Below, piece after piece: positions 56,252 to 64,000 of a stretch of DNA of 64,000 nt. The notes under the pieces were generated by a model. That model did no database searches, was not told the origin of the DNA, and worked only from the letters and a program-made list of their open reading frames with translations. Each line of letters starts with the position of its first letter. The first letter of the stretch is position 1. The stretch is from contig NZ_CP107772.1 in the NCBI RefSeq assembly GCF_036345155.1, forward strand, positions 5,580,001-5,644,000, given 5' to 3'. Made by a program: the position numbers and the translations under genes. This DNA comes from Streptomyces sp. NBC_00582. GTDB taxonomy: Bacteria > Actinomycetota > Actinomycetes > Streptomycetales > Streptomycetaceae.

Positions 56252-57778
56252 GTGCCACGTGGTGACGGTCGACTCAATCACGATCTGCTTCCCGGCGAGA
56301 AGGGCCCCCAGGACGCTTGTGGCGTCTTCGGTGTCTGGGCTCCGGGCGAAGAGGTCGCAAAGCTCACGTACTTCGGGCTCTACGCCCTCCAGCATCGGGG
56401 CCAGGAATCCGCGGGTATCGCGGTCAGCAACGGCTCCCAGATCCTCGTCTTCAAGGACATGGGCCTCGTCTCCCAGGTCTTCGACGAGACCTCGCTCGGT
56501 TCGCTCCAGGGTCACATCGCGGTCGGACACGCCCGCTACTCGACCACCGGCGCCTCCGTGTGGGAGAACGCCCAGCCGACGTTCCGCGCCACCGCGCACG
56601 GCTCGATCGCGCTCGGCCACAACGGCAACCTCGTCAACACCGCCCAGCTCGCCGAGATGGTCGCCGACCTGCCCAAGCAGGAAGGCCGCACTCCGCGCGT
56701 CGCGGCGACCAACGACACCGACCTGCTGACCGCGCTGCTCGCGGCCCAGGTCGACGAGGACGGCAAGCCGCTCACCATCGAGGAAGCGGCCCACACGATC
56801 CTCCCGAAGGTCCGGGGCGCCTTCAGCCTCGTCTTCATGGACGAGCACACCCTCTACGCCGGCCGTGACCCCCAGGGCATCCGTCCGCTGGTCCTCGGCC
56901 GCCTCGAGCGCGGCTGGGTCGTCGCCTCCGAGAGCGCCGCCCTCGACATCTGCGGCGCCAGCTTCGTCCGCGAGATCGAGCCGGGCGAGTTCGTGGCGAT
57001 CGACGAGAACGGCCTCCGTACCTCTCGATTCGCGGACGCGAAGCCCAAGGGCTGTGTCTTCGAGTACGTGTACCTGGCCCGCCCCGACACCGACATCGCC
57101 GGCCGGAACGTGTACCTCTCCCGCGTGGAGATGGGCCGCAAGCTCGCCAAGGAAGCCCCCGTCGAGGCCGACCTGGTCATAGCGACCCCGGAGTCCGGCA
57201 CCCCCGCCGCCATCGGCTACGCGGAGGCCTCCGGCATCCCCTTCGGCGCGGGTCTCGTGAAGAACGCGTACGTCGGCCGTACGTTCATCCAGCCCTCGCA
57301 GACCATCCGCCAGCTCGGTATCCGCCTCAAGCTGAACCCGCTGAAGGAAGTCATCAAGGGCAAGCGCCTGGTCGTCGTCGACGACTCGATCGTGCGCGGC
57401 AACACCCAGCGCGCGCTGGTGCGGATGCTGCGCGAGGCCGGCGCCGCCGAGGTCCACATCCGGATCTCCTCCCCGCCCGTGAAGTGGCCCTGCTTCTTCG
57501 GCATCGACTTCGCCACGCGCGCGGAGCTGATCGCCAACGGCATGACCATCGACGAGATCGGCACCTCGCTCGGCGCCGACTCCCTGGCGTACATCTCCAT
57601 CGACGGCATGATCGAGGCGACCACCATCGCCAAGCCGAACCTCTGCCGTGCCTGCTTCGACGGCGAGTACCCGATGGAGCTCCCCGACCCCGAGCTGCTC
57701 GGCAAGCAGCTCCTGGAGACGGAGCTGGCCGCAGGCCCGGCCGCCACGGCCGCCGCCGACGCGATCCGCCGCCCGTAG
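56252..57778 (+). CDS. purF: amidophosphoribosyltransferase
   Basis: First step of purine synthesis: PRPP + Gln to phosphoribosylamine. 508 residues. A 22-residue propeptide (PRGDGRLNHDLLPGEKGPQDA) precedes Cys23 in CGVFGVWAPGEEVAKLTYFGLYALQHRGQESAGI, the N-terminal nucleophile after processing. PRPP motif RLVVVDDSIVRGNTQRALVRML (about 370-391). The Cys residues in VKWPCFFGIDF and NLCRACFDGEYP indicate the B. subtilis-like form with a 4Fe-4S cluster. The GTG at 56252 is chosen because the family starts there and a -10 element lies seven bases upstream. Followed 45 bp later by purM, so probably cotranscribed. Confidence 0.98.
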   Translation: MPRGDGRLNHDLLPGEKGPQDACGVFGVWAPGEEVAKLTYFGLYALQHRGQESAGIAVSNGSQILVFKDMGLVSQVFDETSLGSLQGHIAVGHARYSTTGASVWENAQPTFRATAHGSIALGHNGNLVNTAQLAEMVADLPKQEGRTPRVAATNDTDLLTALLAAQVDEDGKPLTIEEAAHTILPKVRGAFSLVFMDEHTLYAGRDPQGIRPLVLGRLERGWVVASESAALDICGASFVREIEPGEFVAIDENGLRTSRFADAKPKGCVFEYVYLARPDTDIAGRNVYLSRVEMGRKLAKEAPVEADLVIATPESGTPAAIGYAEASGIPFGAGLVKNAYVGRTFIQPSQTIRQLGIRLKLNPLKEVIKGKRLVVVDDSIVRGNTQRALVRMLREAGAAEVHIRISSPPVKWPCFFGIDFATRAELIANGMTIDEIGTSLGADSLAYISIDGMIEATTIAKPNLCRACFDGEYPMELPDPELLGKQLLETELAAGPAATAAADAIRRP

Positions 57779-57823
57779 ACGGCCCGTCACACCTGCCGTA
57801 CGACACGAAAGTTCTCACTAGCC

Positions 57824-58903
57824 ATGTCTGAGACACCTCTTGCCGGGGGCGGCGCCAGCTACGCAGCCGCGGGCGTCGACATCGAGGCGGGCGACCGCGC
57901 CGTCGAGCTGATGAAGGAGTGGGTGAAGAAGACGCAGCGCCCCGAGGTCCTCGGCGGCCTCGGCGGCTTCGCCGGCCTCTTCGACGCCTCCGCCCTCAAG
58001 CGCTACGAGCGGCCGCTGCTCGCCTCCGCCACGGACGGGGTGGGCACGAAGGTCGACATCGCCCGCCAGCTGGGCGTCTACGACACGATCGGCCACGACC
58101 TGGTCGCCATGGTCATGGACGACATCGTGGTGTGCGGCGCCGAGCCGCTGTTCATGACCGACTACATCTGCGTCGGCAAGGTCCACCCCGAGCGCGTCGC
58201 CGCCATCGTCAAGGGCATCGCCGAGGGCTGTGTGCTGGCAGGCTGCGCCCTGGTCGGTGGTGAGACGGCCGAACACCCGGGCCTGCTCGGTGAGGACGAC
58301 TTCGACGTCGCCGGCGCCGGTACGGGCGTCGTGGAGGCCGACCGGCTGCTCGGCGCGGATCGTATCCGCACGGGTGACACGGTGATCGCCATGGCGTCCT
58401 CCGGCCTTCACTCGAACGGGTACTCGCTGGTCCGGCACGTTCTGCTGAACCAGGCGGGTCTCGCCCTCGACGCGCGGATCGACGACCTCGGCCGCACCCT
58501 CGGCGAGGAGCTCCTGGAGCCCACCAAGATCTACTCGCTGGACTGCCTGGCCCTGACCCGCACGACGGATGTGCACGCGTTCTCGCACATCACCGGCGGT
58601 GGACTCGCGGCCAATCTGGCCCGCGTCATCCCCGACGGACTGCACGCGACGGTCGACCGCTCCACCTGGACCCCGGCCCCGGTCTTCGACCTCGTCGGCA
58701 GGACCGGCTCGGTCGAGCGCCTGGAGCTGGAGAAGACCCTGAACATGGGCGTCGGCATGATGGCGATCGTGCCCCAGGAGTCGACGGACGTGGCCCTGGC
58801 CACCCTGGCGGACCGGGGTGTCGAGGCATGGGTCGCCGGCGAGATCACCGAACGCGGTGAGCACACCACCGGAGCCGAACTCGTCGGGAACTACGCGAGC
58901 TGA
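57824..58903 (+). CDS. purM: phosphoribosylformylglycinamidine cyclo-ligase (AIR synthetase)
   Basis: Step 5: FGAM + ATP to AIR. 359 residues. SYAAAGVDIEAGDRAVELMKEWVKKT at the start, PLLASATDGVGTKVDIARQLGVYDTIGHDLVAMVMDDIVVCGAEPLFMTDYICVGKV (ATP-binding signature, D-D-I-x-x-x-G), GGETAEHPGLLGEDDFDVAGAGTGVVEAD and HAFSHITGGGLAANLARVIP. Same fold as PurL. It follows purF by 45 bp with no terminator between and ends before a bidirectional hairpin. Confidence 0.98.
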   Translation: MSETPLAGGGASYAAAGVDIEAGDRAVELMKEWVKKTQRPEVLGGLGGFAGLFDASALKRYERPLLASATDGVGTKVDIARQLGVYDTIGHDLVAMVMDDIVVCGAEPLFMTDYICVGKVHPERVAAIVKGIAEGCVLAGCALVGGETAEHPGLLGEDDFDVAGAGTGVVEADRLLGADRIRTGDTVIAMASSGLHSNGYSLVRHVLLNQAGLALDARIDDLGRTLGEELLEPTKIYSLDCLALTRTTDVHAFSHITGGGLAANLARVIPDGLHATVDRSTWTPAPVFDLVGRTGSVERLELEKTLNMGVGMMAIVPQESTDVALATLADRGVEAWVAGEITERGEHTTGAELVGNYAS

Positions 58904-58923
58904 GCCCCGCGGGGCAGCACAAG

Positions 58924-58955
58924 ACCCGGTCGGTGACCGAAGTCACCGACCGGGT
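58924..58955. terminator. bidirectional terminator between purM and the DUF3073 gene
   Basis: ACCCGGTCGGTGAC (58924-58937) pairs perfectly over 14 bp with 58942-58955 around a CGAA tetraloop. It lies between convergent stop codons. Confidence 0.9.
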
Positions 58956-58972
58956 GAGTGCTCAATGCGAGG

Positions 58973-59230
58973 TCAAGCGCCGCGACGATGTTGGTGGGAC
59001 GAGTCCTCGTCCTCGTCGTCCTCGTCGTCCCCGTACAGATCGGCGTACCGTGCGTACGGGTCGTCGTCTTGCTCATCGTCATCGTCCTCGAACGGCTCGC
59101 TATTCGGCGGCATGTTCGATGGCGATGCGCCCAGCTCTTCGGCCAGGCGTGAGAGATCCGTCCCGCCGCTGTTGTACTTCAGCTGGCGGGCGACCTTCGC
59201 TTGCTTGGCCTTGGCCCGGCCGCGCCCCAT
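58973..59230 (-). CDS. DUF3073 small acidic protein
   Basis: 85 residues. A basic start (MGRGRAKAKQAKVARQLKYNSGGTDLSRLAEELGAS) is followed by a very acidic tail (EPFEDDDDEQDDDPYARYADLYGDDEDDEDED), the hallmark of DUF3073, found across actinobacteria beside purM. The basic first 20 residues suggest RNA or DNA contact and the acidic tail a charge-mimic part. Function is not known. The start ATG is followed directly by the conserved G-R-G-R-A-K-A-K-Q-x-K-V-A-R pattern, so the start is certain. Confidence 0.9.
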   Translation of the reverse strand: MGRGRAKAKQAKVARQLKYNSGGTDLSRLAEELGASPSNMPPNSEPFEDDDDEQDDDPYARYADLYGDDEDDEDEDSSHQHRRGA

Positions 59231-59541
59231 GGCTCGACCCCCTCAACGACGGGGCTCGCTGGCCCCAGGTTGACACGCGTTCATGATCCAGAACGGCCTC
59301 TCCTCGGAGAGCCCGCCGTAGGGCTCCCACGGTACCTGAGCCCACGCCCGTACGGTACGTCGCCCGTAGCACGCGCGTGTGCGCAGGACCTGTGAGACGC
59401 CCCGTCCTCGCTGGTCAGTGGCGATTTTAACCACTTATTGGCGGCCGACCCGCCGGGAAGAGTGAGAGTTCTCTCTAACTTTCCACCCGGCGGTACCGAC
59501 CAAACCCTCGGGGCGCCCGGGGCGGACCCCCTACCGGAACC
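59231..59541. other. gap: DUF3073 promoter region and vdh 3' flank
   Basis: 311 bp between two minus-strand genes. Around 59415-59440 the sequence is locally AT-rich (GATTTTAACCACTTATTGG) and may contain a promoter. I see no open frame with a ribosome-binding site and no clear terminator for vdh. Confidence 0.35.
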
Positions 59542-60636
59542 TCACCATCCGCGCGCCTGGGCCGCCTCGTGCATCCGCTGCTCGGCGATCCGGTCGGCCG
59601 CCGCGGCCGGCGGAATCCCGTCCTCCTTCGCACGTGCGAAGATCGCGAGCGTGGTGTCGAAGATCTTCGACGCCTTGGCCTTGCACCGGTCGAAATCGAA
59701 CCCGTGGAGCTCGTCGGCGACCTGGATGACCCCGCCGGCGTTCACCACGTAGTCCGGCGCGTAGAGGATCCCGCGGTCGGCGAGATCCTTCTCGACGCCC
59801 GGGTGGGCGAGCTGGTTGTTGGCCGCGCCGCAGACGATTCCCGCCGTGAGCACCGGGACCGAGGCGTCGTTCAGCGCGCCGCCGAGGGCGCAGGGGGCGT
59901 AGATGTCGAGCCCTTCGGTCCTGATCAGGGCCTCGGTGTCGGCGACGGCCGTCACGCCCTGCGGGTGCCGGTCGAGGATGCGGCGTACGGCGTCCTCGCG
60001 GACGTCCGTGACGACGACCTCGGCGCCCTCGGCCCGCAGATGCTCCACCAGGTGGTGGCCGACCTTGCCGACGCCCGCGACGCCGACCCGGCGGCCGCGC
60101 AGCGAGGGGTCGCCCCAGGTGTGCTGGGCCGAGGCCCGCATGCCCTGGTAGACGCCGAAGGCGGTCAGCACCGACGAGTCGCCGGCGCCGCCGTTCTCCG
60201 GCGAGCGCCCGGTCGTCCAGCGGCACTCCCGGGCCACGACGTCCATGTCGGCGACATACGTGCCGACGTCGCAGGCGGTCACGTACCGGCCGCCGAGCGA
60301 GGCCACGAAACGGCCGTAGGCGAGCAGCAGCTGTTCGGTCTTGATCGTGTCGGGATTGCCGATGATCACGGCCTTCCCGCCGCCGTGGTCCAGACCGGCC
60401 ATGGCGTTCTTGTACGACATCCCGCGCGCGAGGTTGAGCGCGTCGGCGACGGCCTCCGCCTCGGTCGCGTAGGGGTAGAACCGGGTTCCGCCGAGCGCGG
60501 GGCCCAGCGCGGTGGAGTGGAGGGCGATGACGGCCTTGAGGCCGCTCTTGCGGTCCTGACAGAGCACGACTTGCTCGTGACCCCCCTGCTCCGAGTGGAA
60601 CAGGGTGTGCAGGACGCCGTTGTCTACGTCGGTCAC
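59542..60636 (-). CDS. vdh: valine (branched-chain amino acid) dehydrogenase
   Basis: 364 residues, the known length of Streptomyces valine dehydrogenase, which deaminates Val, Leu and Ile and feeds acyl-CoA precursors for polyketides. Catalytic part: [47 protein letters not shown], with the two Lys residues in [15 protein letters not shown]. The NAD-binding part is [32 protein letters not shown], then [33 protein letters not shown] and [17 protein letters not shown]. The start is the GTG at 60636 because AGGAG lies eight bases upstream; upstream in-frame codons encode unrelated residues. Divergent from the gene at 60880. Confidence 0.95.
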   Translation of the reverse strand: MTDVDNGVLHTLFHSEQGGHEQVVLCQDRKSGLKAVIALHSTALGPALGGTRFYPYATEAEAVADALNLARGMSYKNAMAGLDHGGGKAVIIGNPDTIKTEQLLLAYGRFVASLGGRYVTACDVGTYVADMDVVARECRWTTGRSPENGGAGDSSVLTAFGVYQGMRASAQHTWGDPSLRGRRVGVAGVGKVGHHLVEHLRAEGAEVVVTDVREDAVRRILDRHPQGVTAVADTEALIRTEGLDIYAPCALGGALNDASVPVLTAGIVCGAANNQLAHPGVEKDLADRGILYAPDYVVNAGGVIQVADELHGFDFDRCKAKASKIFDTTLAIFARAKEDGIPPAAAADRIAEQRMHEAAQARGW

Positions 60637-60879
60637 GGTGGTGACTCCTGGGTAACTGGCGGCGGTTGGGACGCAGGCGCCCAAGGGGTGGCGGGGCCTG
60701 TGGGGAGAGCGTAGAGCCTGCACGGCCCGCCGAACGCGCGCCGGTGCGGATCACCCTCTTCCGGATGCCGGATCACCTCCGCCCGGAGTACGTCCGTGCG
60801 ACGATCAGCGGGCTTTTCCGGTGTCCCCGCGCGCGGGTCGATCAGGTTTCCCGGCCGGGTGGCGGGGGAGGGAGCAGGC

Positions 60880-61722
60880 GTGCCCAAGGTGTCCTCGGTG
60901 ATCGTCCCCTACGCGGCCTACCTGCGCGTGTACGAGCCGCTGGCCGCCTTCCCCGAGCCCGAGCGCACCCACTGGGCGCGGTACGCCCGTCGCGGCGACC
61001 GCCCCTCCTACCAGGACGAGCTGCGCCGCTCGCTGGCCGACCTGCTGCCCACCCCGCCGGTCGCGGTGCCGGTGCACGAGAGCGGCGAGGCGTTCGTCGC
61101 CGAGGTGGACGGGGTGCTGCACATCTGTCCGTGGCGCACCCGGCTGCGCGGCTGGCAGGCGCTGTCCGAGCTGGGCGAGGAACTGCCCCGGTCGGTTCTG
61201 GAGGCGGTGCTTCCGGAGGTCGTGCGGGCGCAGGCGGCGAAGGACTACGAGCGCTGGCGGGAGCGCAATCCCGACGCGCGGCCCTGGATCCGCACGGCGA
61301 CCTGGCAGGTGCCGCTGAACTGGTTCGTGCTGGTCTCCGACGAGGAGCGGGTGTTCGACAAGGGGAGCGGCGAGTCGGCGCCCGTGCTGCGCTACCGGAC
61401 GCCGATGGTCCAGGCGCGGCGCCGGACGGCCCGGGGGCTGCGCACGCTCAAGGAGTCCATGGACGAGGGACCGCTCATCGAGGGTCTGCTGGACGTGGGG
61501 CGCTGGCTCGAGGAGTTCCATCCGCGTTCGCTGGTGGAACTGGATTACGGCGGCCTGGTGCACACCCTGCCGGCCGGGCATCTGGAGGACGATCACTCGG
61601 CGGCGGACGTCGCCGAGGGCATCGAGGCGCTGCGGGTGGGCGACGGGGCGGCGGCGGGCGAGGCGTACGGGCGGCTCGTGGAGCGGTGGCGGGCGGTCCG
61701 GGACCGTCGTTCGGCCAATTAG
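60880..61722 (+). CDS. conserved protein of unknown function upstream of bldC
   Basis: 280 residues from a GTG with GGGAGGGAG upstream. No signal peptide or membrane segment. The sequence is rich in Arg, Glu and Trp: SSVIVPYAAYLRVYEPLAAFPEPERTHWARYARRGDRPSYQDELRRSLADLL, VDGVLHICPWRTRLRGWQALSELGEELPRSVLEAVLPE, and WIRTATWQVPLNWFVLVSDEERVFDKG. I do not recognise a domain. It appears to be the standard neighbour of bldC in Streptomyces from memory of gene order. Divergent from vdh and transcribed towards bldC, but with a gap of nearly 600 bp. Confidence 0.7.
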   Translation: MPKVSSVIVPYAAYLRVYEPLAAFPEPERTHWARYARRGDRPSYQDELRRSLADLLPTPPVAVPVHESGEAFVAEVDGVLHICPWRTRLRGWQALSELGEELPRSVLEAVLPEVVRAQAAKDYERWRERNPDARPWIRTATWQVPLNWFVLVSDEERVFDKGSGESAPVLRYRTPMVQARRRTARGLRTLKESMDEGPLIEGLLDVGRWLEEFHPRSLVELDYGGLVHTLPAGHLEDDHSAADVAEGIEALRVGDGAAAGEAYGRLVERWRAVRDRRSAN

Positions 61723-62316
61723 GGGACCCCGTCGCACAGGTGTCGGACCAGGCATGCTGTGATCTGACGATGTGACAGTTGCGACAGCGCTTTCATAAGT
61801 GATCTGCGTCACGGCCGAAACGGGTCGAACGGCGTACGGTCAACCGCACTTCACGGAACTGACGGGACGTAGGTCCCCGATCCGGGCTTATGTCGCAAGG
61901 GTGACGGACCGCACGTACAGGGCCCTTGCGCCGCTTGCCCCTCCTCGTGCCAAAATAGGACAAGGAGTCCGGGGAGGGCTCCTCCGCCTACTTATGCTCC
62001 ATCGTGGGGGGAATCTCAGCATTGCACGCTTTGGGGGGTCTGGTGACTCCTGAGCGCCCCTGTGACTGATCGTCACAGTGACGTGACTGTCCGCTATGGC
62101 ATGGTCCATCGGCTTCCGTCGCCGATGAACACCTGGGGGGCAATTCCATCGGTTTGGCCGACGCGGCTGGACAGATGGTGTAGTTGTAGTGCCGAGGACA
62201 AGCCGTTCGTCCTATAACCGACTCGACTCGCGTCCGCCATTTCGGGCAACGCGGGTCAAGGTGCAGAATTTAGAGGAAAGAACCGAGAAGGTTCGGTTCT
62301 CCCGAGGAGGCCGCTC
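61723..62316 (+). promoter_or_regulatory. long bldC upstream region with palindromes
   Basis: A 594-bp gap without a convincing gene. TGTGAC-TGATC-GTCACA (62061-62077) is a perfect inverted repeat that resembles CRP-like sites but with one extra central base. AGGAC-N9-GTCCT (62195-62213) lies next to TATAAC (62213-62218), a possible bldC -10 giving a leader of about 90 bases. Around 61955 AAAATAGGAC, followed by a GGGGAGGGCTCCTCC hairpin, looks like another promoter and structured RNA; a short frame behind it (LHRGGNLSIARFGG) has no ribosome-binding site. Confidence 0.4.
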
Positions 62317-62523
62317 ATGACCGCTCGCACCCCTGATGCTGAGCCGCTGCTGACCCCGGCTGAGGTCGCCACCATGTTCCGCGTGGACCCGAAGACGGTC
62401 ACGCGGTGGGCGAAAGCCGGCAAGCTCACGTCGATCCGTACGCTCGGCGGACACCGCCGTTACCGCGAGGCCGAGGTCCGCGCCCTGCTGGCGGGCATTC
62501 CGCAGCAGCGCAGCGAGGCCTGA
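62317..62523 (+). CDS. bldC: developmental regulator BldC (MerR-like)
   Basis: 68 residues: TARTPDAEPLLTPAEVATMFRVDPKTVTRWAKAGKLTSIRTLGGHRRYREAEVRALLAGIPQQRSEA. It is a single winged helix-turn-helix of the MerR/excisionase type with no effector domain, and matches BldC as I remember it essentially along the full length. BldC binds head-to-tail on direct repeats and delays entry into development. Ribosome-binding site GAGGAGG lies seven bases before the ATG. Monocistronic, followed by a classical terminator. Confidence 0.98.
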   Translation: MTARTPDAEPLLTPAEVATMFRVDPKTVTRWAKAGKLTSIRTLGGHRRYREAEVRALLAGIPQQRSEA

Positions 62524-62640
62524 ACAACTGAATAACCGGGCAATACGTCAGGTCCCCCAACCTGTGCGGACGCCCGAAACCTAGCTCCAAGCGACGTGGG
62601 TCCTGCCCCAACAGGCCCCTCGCCCATCGGGAACGTCGTC

Positions 62641-62680
62641 GATCGCGCTGGACTCCGCCGGGTCCAGCGCGATCTTTTTT
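62641..62680 (+). terminator. bldC intrinsic terminator
   Basis: GATCGCGCTGGAC (62641-62653) pairs with GTCCAGCGCGATC (62662-62674), followed directly by TTTTTT. It is the most canonical terminator in the window, 118 bp past bldC. Confidence 0.95.
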
Positions 62681-62829
62681 GTGCGCTTGAGGGCGCTCGC
62701 GGGTGGCCGTGGGGCCGTATCGGGTCGGTCTGTGATCGACACTGTCGGACTCTGGGGAGGGTCTGCGGGGGTTCCTCGAAGCACCTGCGGGGCATCCCTC
62801 CGGGCATCCCGGGGACTTCCTCCGCAGTG

Positions 62830-62914
62830 GTGCAATTGCACATATTAAATTGACCAGTTGTAGGAGACGGGTAAGAACGCCCGGTTCCAAAACTTATTCC
62901 GTGACACCTGTCAC
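62830..62914 (+). promoter_or_regulatory. orphan promoter-like region with two palindromes
   Basis: GTGCAATTGCAC (62830-62841) is a perfect 12-bp palindrome. TTGACC (62850-62855) and TAAGAA (62872-62877) form a promoter-like pair with a 16-bp spacer. GTGACA-CC-TGTCAC (62901-62914) is a second dyad just downstream. The area is AT-rich. No plus-strand gene with a good start follows before the antisense DUF6274 gene, so any transcript would be a small or antisense RNA. Confidence 0.45.
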
Positions 62915-62994
62915 ATGCCACTGGCCTTGTTGGTGCGCGCTTCCCTGCGCTAGAGGAGGCGGTGGCCAACTACCCCTGTCGACGCCGCCGTTGG

Positions 62995-63186
62995 TCACGC
63001 GGCCGGGGAGCCGCCGTCCCCCGGGGTCTCCGCGGGGGTCTGTACGCCCCGTGGAGCGCCGTCCATGGCCAGCCGCAGCAGGCGGTGGCAGATCGGACAG
63101 TGGCGGGTCAGATGCCGATACGACGACGCGGCCGACAGATGCGCGCGGAGTAAGGCCCGCGTCTCGTGCCTAGCCGATGCCGCCAT
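62995..63186 (-). CDS. DUF6274-type small zinc-ribbon-like protein
   Basis: 63 residues: AASARHETRALLRAHLSAASSYRHLTRHCPICHRLLRLAMDGAPRGVQTP.... The core H-L-x-x-x-C-P-I-C-H could bind one metal ion with its two Cys and flanking His residues. GGAGG lies six bases before the ATG. From memory this matches the Streptomyces DUF6274 family, located between bldC and the tRNA-Asp/hrpA genes. Function unknown. Confidence 0.75.
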   Translation of the reverse strand: MAASARHETRALLRAHLSAASSYRHLTRHCPICHRLLRLAMDGAPRGVQTPAETPGDGGSPAA

Positions 63187-63280
63187 ACGCCACCTCCAGG
63201 AGGGCCACACGGGGAACGTGCCCTGAGTTCTGGGGTACCGAGCGAATGTGACGCCGTCAAGGGCGCCCGGACGCACGCGA

Positions 63281-63310
63281 AGAAGCCCGGATCCGAAGAT
63301 CCGGGCTTCT
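63281..63310. terminator. tRNA-Asp terminator
   Basis: AGAAGCCCGGAT (63281-63292) pairs perfectly with ATCCGGGCTTCT (63299-63310) around CCGAAG, starting eight bases past the tRNA 3' end on the minus strand. Confidence 0.85.
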
Positions 63311-63317
63311 CGCACTG

Positions 63318-63392
63318 CGGTCCTGACGGGATTTGAACCCGCGGCCTCCACCTTGACAGGGTGGCGAGCACTCCAAACTGCTCCACAGGACC
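63318..63392 (-). tRNA. tRNA-Asp(GTC)
   Basis: Minus strand GGTCCTGTGGAGCAGTTTGG...; anticodon arm CCACCCTGTCAAGGTGG gives GTC. Acceptor GGTCCTG pairs with CAGGACC, discriminator G. 75 bases, CCA not encoded. Confidence 0.95.
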
Positions 63393-63486
63393 AGGTTTCG
63401 CGGCACTTTGTCTTGCGCTGTGCTGCGAGAAGGACTGTACAGGAGGGTGAGCCCCTTGGTCGAACTCACCCTCCGTGCGTCTCCCG

Positions 63487-64000
63487 TCACGGAGCGGCCG
63501 CGTCGATCGCCTTCACGATCCGCTTGTCCGAGACCGGGTAGGCCGTGCCCAGCGCGTGGGCGAAATAGCTGACCCGGAGCTCCTCGATCATCCAGCGGAT
63601 GTCCAGCACGGAGGAGGGGACGGGCCGGCCCGGCGGGAGCTGCTCCAGCAGCCAGGCGTACTCGTCCTGCATCTCGTGCACCTTCTCCATGCGCGTGGTG
63701 TCCCGCTGGACGCCCGTGGGCATCTGCTGCAGACGCCGGTCGGCGGCCACCAGGTAGCGCATGAGGTCCGGCAGCCGGCGCAGGCCCGCCCATGTCACGA
63801 AGCCCGGCTTCACCAGGGCGTCGAGCTGCTTGCGCACGTCCGTCAGGTTCGCGAGCAGCGCGGGGCTGCGTACGCCCTTCAGACGGCGCTCACAGGCCTG
63901 CCAGGCGGCCAGCACCTGCTGCACCTGCCCGACGGTCCGCACGGTCGTGTAGACGATCTCCGCGCGCACCTTGTCGTACAGCTTCCGGTACGACTCCTCG
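63487..64000 (-). CDS. hrpA: ATP-dependent RNA helicase HrpA, C-terminal part (5' end outside window)
   Basis: The frame is open to the right edge. The 171 visible residues belong to the DUF3418-like C-terminal region of HrpA: VYTTVRTVGQVQQVLAAWQACERRLKGVRSPALLANLTDVRKQLDALVKPGFVTWAGLRRLPDLMRYLVAADRRLQQMPTGVQRDTTRMEKVHEMQDEYAWLLEQLPPGRPVPSSVLDIRWMIEELRVSYFAHALGTAYPVSDKRIVKAID. The L-x-x-x-x-W-M-I-E-E-L-R-V-S-x-F-A-x-x-L-G-T pattern is the family signature at the end of HrpA. The DEAH motor lies beyond the window. HrpA acts on RNA and ribosome rescue in other bacteria. Confidence 0.92.
   Translation of the reverse strand, partial: EESYRKLYDKVRAEIVYTTVRTVGQVQQVLAAWQACERRLKGVRSPALLANLTDVRKQLDALVKPGFVTWAGLRRLPDLMRYLVAADRRLQQMPTGVQRDTTRMEKVHEMQDEYAWLLEQLPPGRPVPSSVLDIRWMIEELRVSYFAHALGTAYPVSDKRIVKAIDAAAP

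Noticed and set aside
62962..63153. Small plus-strand gene MANYPCRRRRW... downstream of the orphan promoter
   Set aside because: The ribosome-binding site is too close to the GTG, the peptide is arginine-rich antisense of DUF6274, and the minus-strand gene has a much better start.

Overview
The window is high-GC actinobacterial DNA and almost certainly comes from a Streptomyces chromosome. The evidence is the developmental regulator BldC, two SigF/SigB-type sigma factors in tandem, an Lsr2 paralogue, valine dehydrogenase, a DmdR/IdeR-type iron box, many GTG starts, leaderless genes, and the purine gene order purD-purC-purSQL-purF-purM. From memory, the order of core genes matches the S. coelicolor region around SCO4024-SCO4092 (sigN, sigF, tadA, upp, dnaX, purD, purC, lsrL, purSQL, purF, purM, vdh, bldC, hrpA). 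I could not run an alignment.

Layout. 0-5 kb: the end of a TetR gene, a PPOX/F420 enzyme and a marR-MFS-yceI operon in which both the exporter and the YceI protein carry carboxypeptidase-regulatory-like beta domains. 5-12 kb: small membrane proteins, sigN and sigF, tRNA-Ser(CGA), tadA with its actinobacterial partner gene, and upp. 12-25.8 kb: LytR_C protein, small secreted proteins, an HhH-GPD protein, then an iron-box-centred divergon (siderophore-interacting protein on one side, penicillin-acylase-like Ntn hydrolase and AlcB/RhbD-like acetyltransferase on the other), a CopC/CopD protein, and a LacI-controlled sugar or inositol-type pair with a 0.5-kb G-rich repeat array between the two enzymes. 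25.8-27 kb: an EamA exporter behind a probable leaderless leader peptide.

27-35.4 kb is the accessory region. It holds a frameshifted tetR, a stub of an alpha/beta hydrolase, an AAA ATPase with a DUF234/PD-(D/E)XK tail, and then a 5.9-kb islet bounded by two identical 80-bp copies of the 3' part of tRNA-Ser(GGA). The islet carries a translationally coupled SNF2-helicase/SWIM zinc-finger pair, a CcbP-like small acidic protein and an RHH-PIN toxin-antitoxin pair. It has no integrase.

35.4-64 kb is core again: the intact tRNA-Ser(GGA), small SRP RNA, dnaX, the de novo purine genes, a four-gene ABC/two-component operon lying between two identical tRNA-Gly(GCC) genes, lsrL, a TetR-MFS pair, vdh, bldC, tRNA-Asp and the C-terminal part of hrpA.

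Purine synthesis is the dominant theme: purD, purC, purSQL, purF and purM supply six of the enzymatic functions and sit in at least five transcription units. The observations most worth following up are the tRNA-Ser islet, the iron-box acylase/acetyltransferase divergon, the leader peptide upstream of the EamA gene, the transporter fused to beta-sandwich domains, and an orphan promoter-like site after bldC. All family names are recognised from motifs read by eye, not from database searches.
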